Shown here: positions 17,584-27,416 of the stretch, piece after piece
How the letters are laid out: each line of letters opens with the position of its first letter
Numbering within the stretch: the stretch's first letter is position 1
Assembly (NCBI GenBank): GCA_034521575.1
Contig: JAXHMJ010000003.1
Coordinates: forward strand, 434,001 to 498,000
DNA: 64,000 bases
From: a candidate division KSB1 bacterium
GTDB taxonomy: Bacteria > Zhuqueibacterota > Zhuqueibacteria > Residuimicrobiales > Krinioviventaceae
Reading direction: 5' to 3'
Position numbers and translations under genes: made by a program
The notes under the pieces: model-generated
What the model was told of the DNA's origin: nothing
Databases searched by the model: none
Seen by the model: the letters and a program-made list of their open reading frames with translations, nothing else

Positions 17584-18735
17584 ATGATTTCTACTGTATT
17601 GAGCGGAGCGGTTCTGGGAATTGATGCTTATGTTGTCAAAGTTGAGGCCAATCTTGAGCGCGGCGCGCCCAAATTTTTTACAGTGGGACTGCCGGAAGGG
17701 GCGGTGCGAGAATCCAAAGACCGGGTGCGGGCGGCGATCAAGAATTCCGGTCTGTCGTTTCCGGTCAAGATCATTGTCATCAATCTGGCCCCGGCGGATA
17801 TCAAAAAAGAGGGGGCTGCCTTTGACCTGCCCATTGCGATCGGTATACTGGCTGCCTATGACCAGGTGGAAAGTGAAAAACTCAAGGAATACATCATACT
17901 CGGTGAACTGTCTCTGGACGGCGGCTGCCGCCCGATCAAAGGGGTGTTGCCCATAGCTGCAGAAGTGGTGCGCAGCGGTTACAAAGGCATTATTCTGCCG
18001 CGGGAAAACGCCAAGGAAGCGGCCATGGCCCGTGATCTGGATGTGATTGCCGTGGATTCTCTCACCGATGCGGTGGAATTTCTCAATCGGGACAAGGATA
18101 TTGAGCCGTACCAGGTGGATATGAACGCCATGTTTTCGCATCGGCGCAGTTATCATCTAAATTTCTGTGATGTCAAGGGGCAGGAACATGTCAAGCGGGC
18201 GCTGGAAGTTGCGGCAGCCGGCGGACATAATATCGTGATGGTGGGACCGCCTGGCTCCGGAAAAACCATGCTGGCCAAACGTCTGCCCACGATTTTACCG
18301 GATATGACCCTGAGCGAGGCCATCGAAACCACAAAAATACACTCGGTGGCCGGTGTGCTGCCGAATAGCGAGGCGCTTATCGCCACCCGGCCCTATCGGG
18401 CGCCGCATCACACCATCAGCGATGCCGGACTTATTGGCGGCGGCACCATTCCGCGGCCCGGCGAAGTCAGTCTGGCGCATCATGGCGTGCTGTTTCTGGA
18501 TGAACTGCCGGAATTCAAAAAAAATGTGCTCGAAGTCATGCGCCAGCCCCTTGAGGACGGGCTGGTGACCATTTCCCGCGCCATGCTGTCTCTGACCTAT
18601 CCGGCCGAATTTATGCTGGCGGCGGCTATGAATCCCTGTCCGTGCGGCTATTACACCGATCCCAAACGCGAGTGCAGCTGTTCACCGCCGCAGAATCCAG
18701 CGCTATATCTTCGCGTATCTCCGGTCCGCTGTTAG
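17584..18735 (+). CDS. comM: ComM/YifB Mg-chelatase-like AAA+ ATPase, N-terminal part (frameshifted)
   Basis: 383 residues covering the Lon-like N-terminal domain ('[24 protein letters not shown]', cited by its motif '[16 protein letters not shown]') and the AAA+ core with Walker A '[15 protein letters not shown]' and Walker B-type '[12 protein letters not shown]'. ComM is a branch-migration helicase used when transformed DNA is integrated. Family proteins are about 500 residues. Here the frame is lost just after 'ECSCSPPQ', and the remainder continues in another frame from 18711. A GGGG-rich site precedes the ATG. Confidence 0.88.
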   Translation: MISTVLSGAVLGIDAYVVKVEANLERGAPKFFTVGLPEGAVRESKDRVRAAIKNSGLSFPVKIIVINLAPADIKKEGAAFDLPIAIGILAAYDQVESEKLKEYIILGELSLDGGCRPIKGVLPIAAEVVRSGYKGIILPRENAKEAAMARDLDVIAVDSLTDAVEFLNRDKDIEPYQVDMNAMFSHRRSYHLNFCDVKGQEHVKRALEVAAAGGHNIVMVGPPGSGKTMLAKRLPTILPDMTLSEAIETTKIHSVAGVLPNSEALIATRPYRAPHHTISDAGLIGGGTIPRPGEVSLAHHGVLFLDELPEFKKNVLEVMRQPLEDGLVTISRAMLSLTYPAEFMLAAAMNPCPCGYYTDPKRECSCSPPQNPALYLRVSPVRC

Positions 18736-19121
18736 ACCGCATCGATATCCATATCGAAGTGCCGGCTGTCAAATACAAGGAATTGAGCAGTACGGAAAAG
18801 GGAGAAAGCTCGGAACGGATTCGCGATCGGGTGTGCCGGGCGCGGCATATCCAGTTGAAACGGTTTCAACAACAAAAACATTTGTTCTGCAACGCGCGTA
18901 TGGATTCCAAAGAGATACGCTCGTACTGCCGCATCGACGAACAGGGCAATCAATTGATGAAAACCGCCATTAACCGTCTCGGCTTGTCGGCGCGCGCCTA
19001 TGACCGCATCTTAAAAGTGTCGCGTACGATTGCAGATCTGGAGGGTTCGGAACATATCGAGTCGCAGCATATCAGTGAAGCGATTCAATACAGGTCTTTG
19101 GACAGGCAGGTGGGGTTATAA
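18711..19121 (+). pseudogene. comM: ComM/YifB C-terminal part in a shifted frame
   Basis: This frame encodes '[18 protein letters not shown]' through 'LNRL'-type helices to the end of ComM ('[19 protein letters not shown]', '[14 protein letters not shown]'). Removing one base at 18694/18695 and one at 18710/18711 reconstructs '[19 protein letters not shown]', which matches the family. The gene therefore carries two single-base insertions about 15 bases apart, either a true lesion or sequence errors. It has no start codon of its own at the break. Confidence 0.8.
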
Positions 19122-19524
19122 AAAAGGCCTGCAGGCTACTTTAGATTCAAGAAAGAACCCTAGCTGACAATGTGGGCGCCGCCTGAATGCTTTTTACGTC
19201 CACTCGAAGGAGGCTTGTAATACACATCCAGAGGTAAGCTCCCAATATAAAAAGTGTTGGTTCTTTTTATTAGCACTTCACCTACAGGCATCATTAATTT
19301 GGGAAAAAGAAGGTACAATGTCAAGTAAAAGTTTGTATGCTCACTAACAGGTTCCACCTGATTTTGTAACCTCGGTTCATTATACGGGCGACTTGCCCAA
19401 AGGTTCAAATCAATTTTTCAAATTGGGAAATAAAACCCTTGTTTTTCAGGTTTATTTTTAAAATATTGGTACAGCCGGATGTTAACTATTCGGTGTGATT
19501 GATTATGAACATGGGAATCTATAT
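19122..19524. other. Intergenic stretch with no recognisable gene
   Basis: About 400 bases between comM and the nfeD-like gene. A minus-strand frame of 82 codons (19160-19408) has no ribosome-binding site, no similarity I recognise and an unlikely composition, so I do not call it. A palindromic GCCTGCAGGC follows comM but lacks a T run. The promoter for the downstream pair presumably lies in the A+T-rich last 100 bases. Confidence 0.6.
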
Positions 19525-20823
19525 ATGAAACGGCCAATTTACAGTCTGTTGACTGTACTCATTTTTACCGTGTCCTCGGTTTTTGCGTCTGATGATATTC
19601 TGAAAATCACCATCGAAGGCGATATCAATCCCATATCCGCGGCGCATATTCTGGATCATATTGAACGCGCTGAACAGGAAAACTATCAGGCGCTTTTGAT
19701 TCAGATGGATACGCCGGGAGGACTGTTGCAGTCGACTCAGGACATTGTCAAGGGCATCCTGCAGGCCAATGTGCCGGTGATAACCTATGTATCACCCAGC
19801 GGCGCCGGAGCGGTATCCGCCGGGGTGTTTATCACCATGGCCAGCCATGTGGCCGCCATGGACGAAGGCACCAATATCGGCGCAGCGCATCCGGTAGGCG
19901 GCGGACAGCAGCAGGACACCTCCGGGGTGATGAAGGAAAAAGTGGAAAATTATGCCGCGTCCTGGGCGCGCGGTATTGCCGAGAAAACAGAGCGCAATGC
20001 CGACTGGATTGAACAGGCGGTGCGCAAAAGTGTGTCGATTAATGAAAAAGAAGCCGTTGAACTGAATGTGGTGGATTTGATTGCGCCCAACCAGGACTCG
20101 CTTCTTGTTTTGCTGGACGGCCGCGAGGTACAGCTTCCGGAAGAGACAGTGATCTTGTCAACGGCTGATTCGCGGGTGATCAGCCGTGAAATGGGCTGGA
20201 TGCGGTCGATTTTGTACAAGATATCCAATCCGACGATCGCCTATATTCTGCTCACACTGGGCATTTACGGCATTATTTTCGAGCTGTCGAATCCGGGCGC
20301 TATTCTGCCCGGCGTGATCGGCGGAATTTTCCTGATTCTGGCGTTTATGGCATTGCAGACCCTGCCGGTGCAGGCCGCCGGAATTCTTTTGATTCTGTTT
20401 TCAATTGTTCTATTTGTTCTGGAGGTCAAAGTGACGAGTTTCGGTATATTAACCATCGGCGGCATTGTCTCTATGTTTTTAGGCGGCATTATGCTGTTCG
20501 AAGAAGCGCCGGGTTTTCCGTTTCAGGTGGACTGGCGCATCGCACTGACCGTGGCCATATGCACGGGTGCGTTTTTTATTTTTGCTCTCGGCATGGCGAT
20601 GAAAGTCCGTCTTACCCGGCCCAAGACCGGGAGCGAGGGCCTAGTGAATACCACTGGAACCGCGGTGACGGATATTGATCCGCGCGGCGATGTCCGGTTG
20701 CACGGCGAATACTGGAGCGCGGTGAGCGATGAGCCGATAAAAAAGGGCGAATCGGTTCGCGTGCTGCGAGTGGATGGACTGCAATTAAAAGTTGTCAAAC
20801 AAGATTCCGATTATAAATCGTGA
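19525..20823 (+). CDS. NfeD-like membrane serine protease (ClpP class)
   Basis: A 432-residue membrane protein of the long NfeD (1b) family. A signal peptide is followed by a ClpP-like protease domain ('[15 protein letters not shown]', '[16 protein letters not shown]' with the nucleophilic Ser, '[14 protein letters not shown]'). Four to five transmembrane helices follow (about residues 225-345), then a C-terminal OB-fold NfeD domain ('[20 protein letters not shown]'). Partners of this family cleave or interact with stomatin-like proteins, and the next gene is one. The start at 19525 was chosen because the signal peptide begins there. Confidence 0.92.
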   Translation: MKRPIYSLLTVLIFTVSSVFASDDILKITIEGDINPISAAHILDHIERAEQENYQALLIQMDTPGGLLQSTQDIVKGILQANVPVITYVSPSGAGAVSAGVFITMASHVAAMDEGTNIGAAHPVGGGQQQDTSGVMKEKVENYAASWARGIAEKTERNADWIEQAVRKSVSINEKEAVELNVVDLIAPNQDSLLVLLDGREVQLPEETVILSTADSRVISREMGWMRSILYKISNPTIAYILLTLGIYGIIFELSNPGAILPGVIGGIFLILAFMALQTLPVQAAGILLILFSIVLFVLEVKVTSFGILTIGGIVSMFLGGIMLFEEAPGFPFQVDWRIALTVAICTGAFFIFALGMAMKVRLTRPKTGSEGLVNTTGTAVTDIDPRGDVRLHGEYWSAVSDEPIKKGESVRVLRVDGLQLKVVKQDSDYKS

Positions 20824-20833
20824 GGAGGAAGTC

Positions 20834-21598
20834 ATGTCACCTGTATTAACTGTTGTTGTCGTTCTTGCTGTCATTATACTCGCCAGTGCCATCCGGGTGC
20901 TGCGCGAATATGAGCGTGGTGTTGTATTTCGACTGGGCCGACTGATCGAAACAAAGGGACCCGGTATCATTTTGCTCATCCCGATCATCGATCGTATGGT
21001 TAAAGTGTCTCTGCGAACCATTGCCATGGATGTGCCGCCCCAGGATATCATCACCCGGGATAACGTATCCGTCAAGGTCAATGCCGTGTTGTATTTCCGC
21101 GTTCTGGACCCGGCCAAAGCGATCGTCGAAGTGGAAGAATACCTGTTTGCCACCTCGCAGCTGTCGCAAACCACCTTGCGCAGCATTCTGGGCCAGTCCG
21201 ATCTGGACGATCTGCTGGCGGAACGCGACCGTATTAATCAGGAGCTGCAGCAGATTATTGATTCCCAGACAGATCCCTGGGGTATCAAGGTGTCGCTGGT
21301 CGAGGTCAAGCACGTGGATTTGCCCACTGAAATGCAGCGCGCTATGGCGCGTCAGGCGGAAGCTGAGCGTAATCGCCGCGCCAAGGTCATCCATGCCGAA
21401 GGTGAACTGCAGGCATCCAAAACTTTGGCCAAAGCCGCGCAAAACATGGCGGTCAATCCCCAGGCTCTGCAGCTGCGTTATTTGCAGACCCTGAATGAAA
21501 TCGCCGCGGAAAACAATTCCACCACCATTTTCCCGGTGCCTATCGATCTGCTGAGACCGTTTTTGAAATTGAAAAAAGGTGAAACAGAAGAAGAATAA
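20834..21598 (+). CDS. Slipin/stomatin-like SPFH membrane protein
   Basis: A 254-residue SPFH-domain protein with one N-terminal membrane helix ('[17 protein letters not shown]'), then the band-7 domain ('[16 protein letters not shown]', '[20 protein letters not shown]', '[17 protein letters not shown]') and an oligomerising helix rich in Ala/Glu. It scaffolds membrane microdomains together with the NfeD-like protease encoded 10 bases upstream. An AGGAGG site precedes the ATG. The last 15 codons and following bases are duplicated as a relic at 52963-53031. Confidence 0.95.
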   Translation: MSPVLTVVVVLAVIILASAIRVLREYERGVVFRLGRLIETKGPGIILLIPIIDRMVKVSLRTIAMDVPPQDIITRDNVSVKVNAVLYFRVLDPAKAIVEVEEYLFATSQLSQTTLRSILGQSDLDDLLAERDRINQELQQIIDSQTDPWGIKVSLVEVKHVDLPTEMQRAMARQAEAERNRRAKVIHAEGELQASKTLAKAAQNMAVNPQALQLRYLQTLNEIAAENNSTTIFPVPIDLLRPFLKLKKGETEEE

Positions 21599-21624
21599 AT
21601 CCAATCAACTGCCGCGGCGGCCGC
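21556..21624 (+). repeat. Left copy of the 69-bp slipin-tail direct repeat
   Basis: These 69 bases contain the last slipin codons, the stop and the first half of the palindrome. They match 52963-53031 with about five mismatches and no gaps, in the same orientation. The two copies bracket the polysaccharide-utilisation island. Confidence 0.85.
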
Positions 21625-21631
21625 CGCGGCA
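21610..21631. terminator. Perfect 22-bp G+C palindrome after the slipin gene
   Basis: Twelve bases after the slipin stop codon lies a perfect two-arm palindrome of 11 bases each made only of G and C apart from its outer T/A. It could act as a transcription stop, but there is no following T run. A partly altered copy occurs at 53016-53041 next to the slipin relic. Confidence 0.45.
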
Positions 21632-21773
21632 GGAATTCCGTTGTTTCGGATTCATCTGGGGGATATTGAACACGTCTTTTGTTCTTGTTGTAAACAGACC
21701 TGAAAAAAAATCAATGCTCCTGTCGGTCAAACCCGATTGAGGCTTTTGCAGCCATTGTCATTCTGACTTGACG

Positions 21774-22044
21774 TACTTAGACCCAAGGCCGTGATGTTTA
21801 TGATGTCATGTTTCTGTTATCACGCTGGCGGGGTTTGAATCCAAATTTTCAGTATTTGAATTCCGCGTTACAGCAAACCCATTACACAGGTCCGAAAATT
21901 TTTAGGCAGAATTGGCAAAACATACTGCGTCAAACAATTCAACAACGCAACTAAAAAACCATCGTCTCTGATGTTGAATCTTTTTTGCAGAGCAGCGCGG
22001 ATTTGCAACTGTTTACAAAGGAACATATGCTGATGCTGTTATAG
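21774..22044 (+). pseudogene. Relic of an AbiEii-like nucleotidyltransferase gene (3' end)
   Basis: This stretch aligns along its whole length with the 3' end of the intact AbiEii gene (54620-54887), from 'KGRDFYDVMF...LSRW' to the terminal '...LL stop'. It has substitutions and indels that break the frame; no start region is present. It lies 170 bases downstream of the slipin gene and directly before an MNT relic, in the order seen on the right side of the island. Confidence 0.85.
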
Positions 22045-22061
22045 GATAAGATGAAAAATAC

Positions 22062-22142
22062 CGATTTGAGCATTGTATTCACTCGTCAACCGTCAGAGTT
22101 TGCCAGGCTGCTGATCATTGCGCCGGTTAAGTGCTTTGTCAA
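22062..22142 (-). pseudogene. Relic of an MNT-type nucleotidyltransferase gene
   Basis: About 80 bases match, on the opposite strand, the middle of the intact MNT gene (around 55193-55270; coding for 'FDQRNDQQLGKLWRLTSEYN'). Only this fragment remains. It directly follows the AbiEii relic. Confidence 0.75.
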
Positions 22143-22315
22143 TCAGAATCCTCTTAATAGGCTATTAATCCCATTTCAATAATAGGTATATTCATAGTAT
22201 ATTAAATAAATTTTGAAAATAATAATATTGCTATTTATAGTCAGAAAAACGATATTATAAATTGAAATATATGGTTCATCTGACATGAGTCTGGTAAAGG
22301 ATATTATTCAAGGCT

Positions 22316-22813
22316 ATGAAGAATTTTGAGCGACTCTATAAACAGCATATTCAAGATCTTGTAAAATTTTCTTTTTACTATGTTCGCGATTTAGACACCG
22401 CTCAGGATGTTGTTCAGGAAGTTTTCCTTAAAGTCTGGGATAAAAAACCTACTTTGAAAAGTGTTGAGCATGAAAAAGCCTACCTATATAAACTGACAAA
22501 GAATGCTTGTTTGATGATTTTAAGAAAAAAACAAGTGAGGCAAAAATATCAGCCGACTAAAGGGGAAAGCATATCGGATTCACCGGAATCGGATTTTATC
22601 AGCAAAGAGATTGATGATGCATATAAAACGGCTGTTTTAGAGTTGCCGGAAAAATGCAGGATTATATTTTCTATGAGCCGCTTTGATCACCTTTCTCATA
22701 AAGAGATTGCTAAAACGCTCGGCATCTCGGTAAAAACAGTCGAAACGCAAATCGGCCGGGCTTTTGTGTTCTTGAGAAAACGGCTCTCCTCTTTCCTCAC
22801 ATTGCTATTTTAG
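22316..22813 (+). CDS. ECF-type RNA polymerase sigma factor (FecI-like)
   Basis: A 165-residue extracytoplasmic-function sigma factor. Region 2 is at the N-terminus ('YYVRDLDTAQDVVQEVFLKVW') and region 4 at the C-terminus ('LSHKEIAKTLGISVKTVETQI', cited as 'HKEIAKTLGISVKTVE'). No sigma-1.1 or region 3 is present. It is the first gene of the polysaccharide-utilisation island and is followed by a FecR-type anti-sigma factor and a TonB receptor with a signalling domain. It should switch on the island when the receptor binds its ligand. The upstream region is very A+T-rich. Confidence 0.93.
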   Translation: MKNFERLYKQHIQDLVKFSFYYVRDLDTAQDVVQEVFLKVWDKKPTLKSVEHEKAYLYKLTKNACLMILRKKQVRQKYQPTKGESISDSPESDFISKEIDDAYKTAVLELPEKCRIIFSMSRFDHLSHKEIAKTLGISVKTVETQIGRAFVFLRKRLSSFLTLLF

Positions 22814-22945
22814 CACTTTTTTATAAAATATTAACAATTTTTCACAAACAGTAAAAAACCTGTAGGGGTAAAACCAGTCTTAGGCATTGTATATATGTAG
22901 ATCTAGATCACAAATAGTCAATTCACTTACTTTAAGGAATAAAAG

Positions 22946-23962
22946 GTGAGGGAAAAGAAACGGCTTCAATTCATTGCTCGTTATTTAAGTGGTAAAAAAA
23001 GTAAACGATTCAGCAAATTTGCCCGTAAAGTTGAGTCCGATACTGAATTTTTTAAAGAATTATCCCAGATGAAATCGATATGGGATTATGATGTTAATCT
23101 GGTCGAACCAAAACCTGCTGAGGAGATGTGGCAGGATTTTCAAAAACGACTGCGTTATGAAAAGAATCCTACCAGGCGTGCGGTTTCTCAATATGCAAAG
23201 CGTCGGCGCATTTCACGTTATTCTTTTGCATATGCATTTGCTATTATCGTGCTGCTTTTACTGCCGCTGTCAATTTTTGTTTATAATAATGTAGAAACAA
23301 CAGAACAGACCGTTCAGTATTCGGAAATAAGAGTGCCACATGGGCAGCGGCATACATTGCAGTTGAGTGACGGAACGAGAATTATATTAGACTCTGGCAG
23401 TTATCTTCGTTATCCGTCCACATTCTCGAACAAACGCGTGGTTTATCTGAAAGGTGAAGCTTTTTTTGAGGTGACAAGAAATCCTCGCAAACCGTTTATT
23501 GTGCATGCTAATAAAGCGCGCGTTCAGGTTTTAGGAACAAAATTTAATATTCGGGCCTGGGAACCAAGTCACAAGGTAGAGGTCGCTGTTAAAGAGGGTC
23601 TGGTTTCTCTGCAACGAGCCGATTCTACGGATGCCAAGATGGTCTATATTGAAAAGAACCAAATCAGTATTCTTGAGGATCAAAATCCACCGATAGAGCC
23701 CATGAGTACGGATATAAGCCATCATCTGGGTTGGATGCAGAACGAAATTCGATTTGAATCAGCTTCTATAGGTCAGGTTTTTGAACAGTTGCAGCGCTGG
23801 TATGAGTATAATTTTGTTATTTCTGATTCCAGCATTTTGCAACAAAAGGTGACAGTGCATATTTTGAATACCAATGTGGAAGATGTATTGCAAATAATGG
23901 GTAGACTTACGGGCAGTTGTATTGAACGAGAAGGAAATCAAATTCGCTTTATTGAGAAATAA
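22946..23962 (+). CDS. FecR-family anti-sigma factor
   Basis: A 338-residue protein starting at a GTG behind AAAAGG. A cytoplasmic N-terminal segment that would bind the sigma factor is followed by one membrane helix at about residues 92-112 ('FAYAFAIIVLLLLPLSIFVY'). The periplasmic FecR domain ('RHTLQLSDGTRIILDSGSYL', 'VYLKGEAFFEVTRNPRKPF') comes next, then a C-terminal DUF4974-like domain ('FESASIGQVFEQLQRWYEY'). It transmits the receptor signal to the ECF sigma factor encoded just upstream. Confidence 0.93.
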   Translation: MREKKRLQFIARYLSGKKSKRFSKFARKVESDTEFFKELSQMKSIWDYDVNLVEPKPAEEMWQDFQKRLRYEKNPTRRAVSQYAKRRRISRYSFAYAFAIIVLLLLPLSIFVYNNVETTEQTVQYSEIRVPHGQRHTLQLSDGTRIILDSGSYLRYPSTFSNKRVVYLKGEAFFEVTRNPRKPFIVHANKARVQVLGTKFNIRAWEPSHKVEVAVKEGLVSLQRADSTDAKMVYIEKNQISILEDQNPPIEPMSTDISHHLGWMQNEIRFESASIGQVFEQLQRWYEYNFVISDSSILQQKVTVHILNTNVEDVLQIMGRLTGSCIEREGNQIRFIEK

Positions 23963-23982
23963 CAAGCTCAACATCGGAGAGT

Positions 23983-26900
23983 GTGAACATGATGTTAAAA
24001 CGGAATATGCTTTTTCTATTCATAGTCATTCTGGCCATGCAGGTTTTTGCAGAAAAGAAAGAAAAAGTGTCTTATGCGATGTTAAATGATCTCTATGGTA
24101 AAAACATACCACATAATTTTTTAAATAAAATTACTTTTCATGCAAACAAAACCCCACTTGAAGAAGTGTTGTCAGATTTTTCAACAATGGCTGGTTTGAA
24201 TTTAAATTACAATCGAGCCGAGATTCCGCTCGATCAACCCATCACGCTTCACATGGAAGAGGTCTATGCTGTTGAGGCACTGTTTGCTGCCTTGTCCATG
24301 ACGAATACCAGATTATTCATTTCAGATGGTGGGCAACTTGTTATTGAAGCGGGAAGTCCCGGCGGAAGTAAAAGCAGTGCCGCCAGGGAGAAGAAAAAAA
24401 CCGGCACAATAAGAGGCAAAGTTATTGAAAAAGCCACAGATTCACCGTTACCTGGCGCAAATGTCATTCTTGAGGGTACCAGTATAGGGGCAGCCACGGA
24501 TTTAAAAGGTGAATATTTAATTTCAAACGTGCCAGAGGGAAATTACACACTCGTTGTAAAATACATTGGGTACAATGATGGCAAAAACACCATTTTTGTG
24601 AATCATGATAAGACAGTTCAATATGATGCTGAAATGGAAAGGGCCACTGTAAAGGGCGAAGAAATTACCATTACAGCCCAGGCCGAAGGACAATTAGCAG
24701 CCATCAACCAGCAGTTAGCCTCCAGGACTATAAAAAATGTTGTCGCGGCAGACCGTATTCAAGAGATTCCGGATGCCAATGCCGCTGAATCCATTGGGCG
24801 GTTGCCCGGTATATCGATCGTTCGAAGCGGTGGTGAGGGTCAAAAAGTGTCAATCCGCGGAATGTCTCCAAGATATAACGTGATGATGGTTAATGGTGTT
24901 CGATTGCGCTCTACAGATCGGGATGATCGCAGTGTAGATTTAAATATGATTTCTTCCAATATGCTGTCAGGAATTGAGGTCACAAAAGCATTGACGGCAA
25001 ATATGGACGCTGATGCTGTTGGCGGAACGGTGAATCTGAGACTCACAGGAGCAGAGCCCGGCTGGCATGGGAATATCACGATGCAGGGGGGCTATGGGTC
25101 TATTCAGAATAATTATGATAATTACAAGACTAACGCTTCCTTGAGCAATCGATTTTTCGATGACAAGCTTGGTGTTGTTTTGACTGCCAATGTAGAACGT
25201 ATAGACAGAAGTTCCGATATGTTAAGAGCGGGTTACGGCGTTAATGAAGAATCTGATAAGGATGAAAAAGGGTTGTCAAACATCGATTTAAGCAGTGTCA
25301 AACTCAGAGATGTGGCCACGAAAAGAAAACGGCATGGGGCCGGTTTGATTCTTGACTATCGTTTACCGGCCGGAGAACTCTTGTATCATGGATTTGCGAG
25401 TCAGCTTTCTGAACATCAAATGGATATGTCGAATTCTTTGCCTGTCGATATGGAGCGGCTTACAGGTTATATGATTGAACGTAATATTAAAAATACTGTC
25501 ATGAGTCAGGCGCTTCAAGGTAATTATCGTATCGGTCAAATAAAGCTGGATTTTTCTCTGCATCAATCAATCTCTAGACAGAATCGACCCGGTGATCTGC
25601 AGCTTAATATAGGTTCACCCGATGAACCCAGTATATTTAGTGCATTATCCATTGAAGATGCGTTCAAAGCCACGCCGAACAGGTATTTAAATTCCGTCAC
25701 GGTCAATAATAATGTGTTGGCGGTTAGTGAACTGTTTAATATGAAACGTGATGTTGTCGAATCGGAACGCATGGCGCAAGGTAATTTGGCCATTCCGTAT
25801 CAATTCAGCAAAAATGTGACGGGAAAGCTTCGGCTCGGTTTCAAGTACGGGAACACCGAGCGCGATAATGATGAGACGCATGATGTTGTGGCCTTTGAGA
25901 CAGGGTCGAATGGAAAAGAGTTTACACGAATGCTGCCTGAACTATGGCCTGAATTGGGTGTTGAAGCAAAAGATTATGAACAAAACCTGCGTGCCGGTTT
26001 ATTTGAAAATCCCGGTTATGATGAAGGTAATTTTCTCAGTGGTAATGAATCTGTGAATTCTCTTTTCTGGACCGGCTCTTTCGGAAAGTTGAATCATTTG
26101 GATCAGCTCGCGAAAGATGAGGATGTTTATGTGATTGATGGGCTGGCATCAACTGCACGCAGATATGACATGACCGAGACCTTGACGGCATTTTATATAA
26201 GCACGGCATTAAATCTTGGCAGGCGAATTACGTTTCAACCGGGTGTTCGATATGAATCTTTTGAAACTGACTATCTGGCGTATAAAGGAATTCAGACCGG
26301 TTGGCGTGTCTGGAATTATTTTTCCGAGCCGGTCACTTCTACCCGCAAAAGTGATCAATGGTTTCCTCAAATACATTTAAGAGTCAAACCTGCAGAATGG
26401 TTTGATATTCGCCTGGCAAGTACACGCTCCCTGATTCGCCCTGATTACAGAGCTTATTCTCCCTATAGTTATTATGCCGGCGTTTCCGCGCAACCGTCTC
26501 TGCAAATTGGAAATATTAATATAAAACCTTCTATCTCCAATAATCTGGATTTGTATGTTTCCGTTTATAATAATGCCATTGGACTTTTTACGGCAGGTGG
26601 ATTTTATAAAGAAATAGATAATATTATCACTCCATTGCGTTTTCATTCATCAGATAACGATGATATCGATAATCAATACGAATTGGGCGGAATCATGACC
26701 GTGATTGATACCTGGATCAATGTAAACGAGAAACCAACCATTGTACGCGGTTTTGAGCTGGATTGGCAAACCAATTTCTGGTATCTCCCATCGATATTTA
26801 AAGGGATGGTGCTGAATGTGAATTACACAAGACTTTTCAGTGAGACTATCTATCCTTATGATGTGTTTTACAAAGATCCAGACAATATTTTTGCCCGCGG

Positions 26901-27318
26901 CGTGTTTGTAGACTCGTCCAGAACCGGCCGCATGCCACATCAACCCAATGATGTGCTGAATCTGACAGTGGGGTATGATTTGGGCGGATTATCTGCTCGA
27001 CTTTCCTTTCTCTTTCAGGGACAAATGCTGGGTAAAGGCGGATCCGGAGAAACCGCCGGTAATATACGAGGCAGTTCCAGCCGAATGGGAAACGTGGCAA
27101 TCGGCATTCGCCCGGAATTGGATCCCTACACAGATGACTATTATCGCTGGGATTTGACAGTTCAGCAAAAATTACCGTGGCCTGGATTTCAGCTATATTT
27201 TAACGCAAACAATTTATCTAATAGCATCGATCAGCAATCACTCAGTATTCTTGGAAAGCTCAAGGCCCGAGAATATTATGGCCGAACCTTTGATCTTGGT
27301 TTTCGATACAGATTTTAA
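23983..27318 (+). CDS. TonB-dependent receptor with STN signalling domain
   Basis: A 1111-residue outer-membrane transporter. After a signal peptide come an STN domain (about residues 45-115: 'FHANKTPLEEVLSDFSTMAGL'), a carboxypeptidase-regulatory-like beta-sandwich (about 140-215: 'GTIRGKVIEKATDSPLPGANV'), a plug domain (about 235-350: 'ESIGRLPGISIVRSGG', 'KVSIRGMSPRYNVMMVNG') and a 22-strand barrel ending in 'FDLGFRYRF'. The STN domain links it to the FecR/sigma pair upstream. No SusD-like surface lipoprotein gene accompanies it, unlike classical Bacteroidota loci. The ligand is presumably an oligosaccharide released by the enzymes downstream. Confidence 0.94.
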   Translation: MNMMLKRNMLFLFIVILAMQVFAEKKEKVSYAMLNDLYGKNIPHNFLNKITFHANKTPLEEVLSDFSTMAGLNLNYNRAEIPLDQPITLHMEEVYAVEALFAALSMTNTRLFISDGGQLVIEAGSPGGSKSSAAREKKKTGTIRGKVIEKATDSPLPGANVILEGTSIGAATDLKGEYLISNVPEGNYTLVVKYIGYNDGKNTIFVNHDKTVQYDAEMERATVKGEEITITAQAEGQLAAINQQLASRTIKNVVAADRIQEIPDANAAESIGRLPGISIVRSGGEGQKVSIRGMSPRYNVMMVNGVRLRSTDRDDRSVDLNMISSNMLSGIEVTKALTANMDADAVGGTVNLRLTGAEPGWHGNITMQGGYGSIQNNYDNYKTNASLSNRFFDDKLGVVLTANVERIDRSSDMLRAGYGVNEESDKDEKGLSNIDLSSVKLRDVATKRKRHGAGLILDYRLPAGELLYHGFASQLSEHQMDMSNSLPVDMERLTGYMIERNIKNTVMSQALQGNYRIGQIKLDFSLHQSISRQNRPGDLQLNIGSPDEPSIFSALSIEDAFKATPNRYLNSVTVNNNVLAVSELFNMKRDVVESERMAQGNLAIPYQFSKNVTGKLRLGFKYGNTERDNDETHDVVAFETGSNGKEFTRMLPELWPELGVEAKDYEQNLRAGLFENPGYDEGNFLSGNESVNSLFWTGSFGKLNHLDQLAKDEDVYVIDGLASTARRYDMTETLTAFYISTALNLGRRITFQPGVRYESFETDYLAYKGIQTGWRVWNYFSEPVTSTRKSDQWFPQIHLRVKPAEWFDIRLASTRSLIRPDYRAYSPYSYYAGVSAQPSLQIGNINIKPSISNNLDLYVSVYNNAIGLFTAGGFYKEIDNIITPLRFHSSDNDDIDNQYELGGIMTVIDTWINVNEKPTIVRGFELDWQTNFWYLPSIFKGMVLNVNYTRLFSETIYPYDVFYKDPDNIFARGVFVDSSRTGRMPHQPNDVLNLTVGYDLGGLSARLSFLFQGQMLGKGGSGETAGNIRGSSSRMGNVAIGIRPELDPYTDDYYRWDLTVQQKLPWPGFQLYFNANNLSNSIDQQSLSILGKLKAREYYGRTFDLGFRYRF

Positions 27319-27416
27319 TCTTTTGTTTTTGCAATGTGAAAGGAGGTGAGTGGAAAAAAGTAATTGTATTTGTAATTCATTTCATACATTAAATCCAACG
27401 AATGGAGGAAAGTTAA

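Noticed and set aside
19160-19408. Minus-strand 82-codon frame in an intergenic stretch
   Set aside because: No ribosome-binding site, no family I recognise, no co-directional neighbour.
19403-19412. GGTTCAAATC resembling a tRNA T-loop
   Set aside because: The flanks do not pair as a T-stem and no acceptor, D or anticodon arm is present.
27338-27350. Very strong Shine-Dalgarno-like AAGGAGGTGAG
   Set aside because: It is followed only by a five-codon frame; the beta-helix gene has its own site at its ATG.
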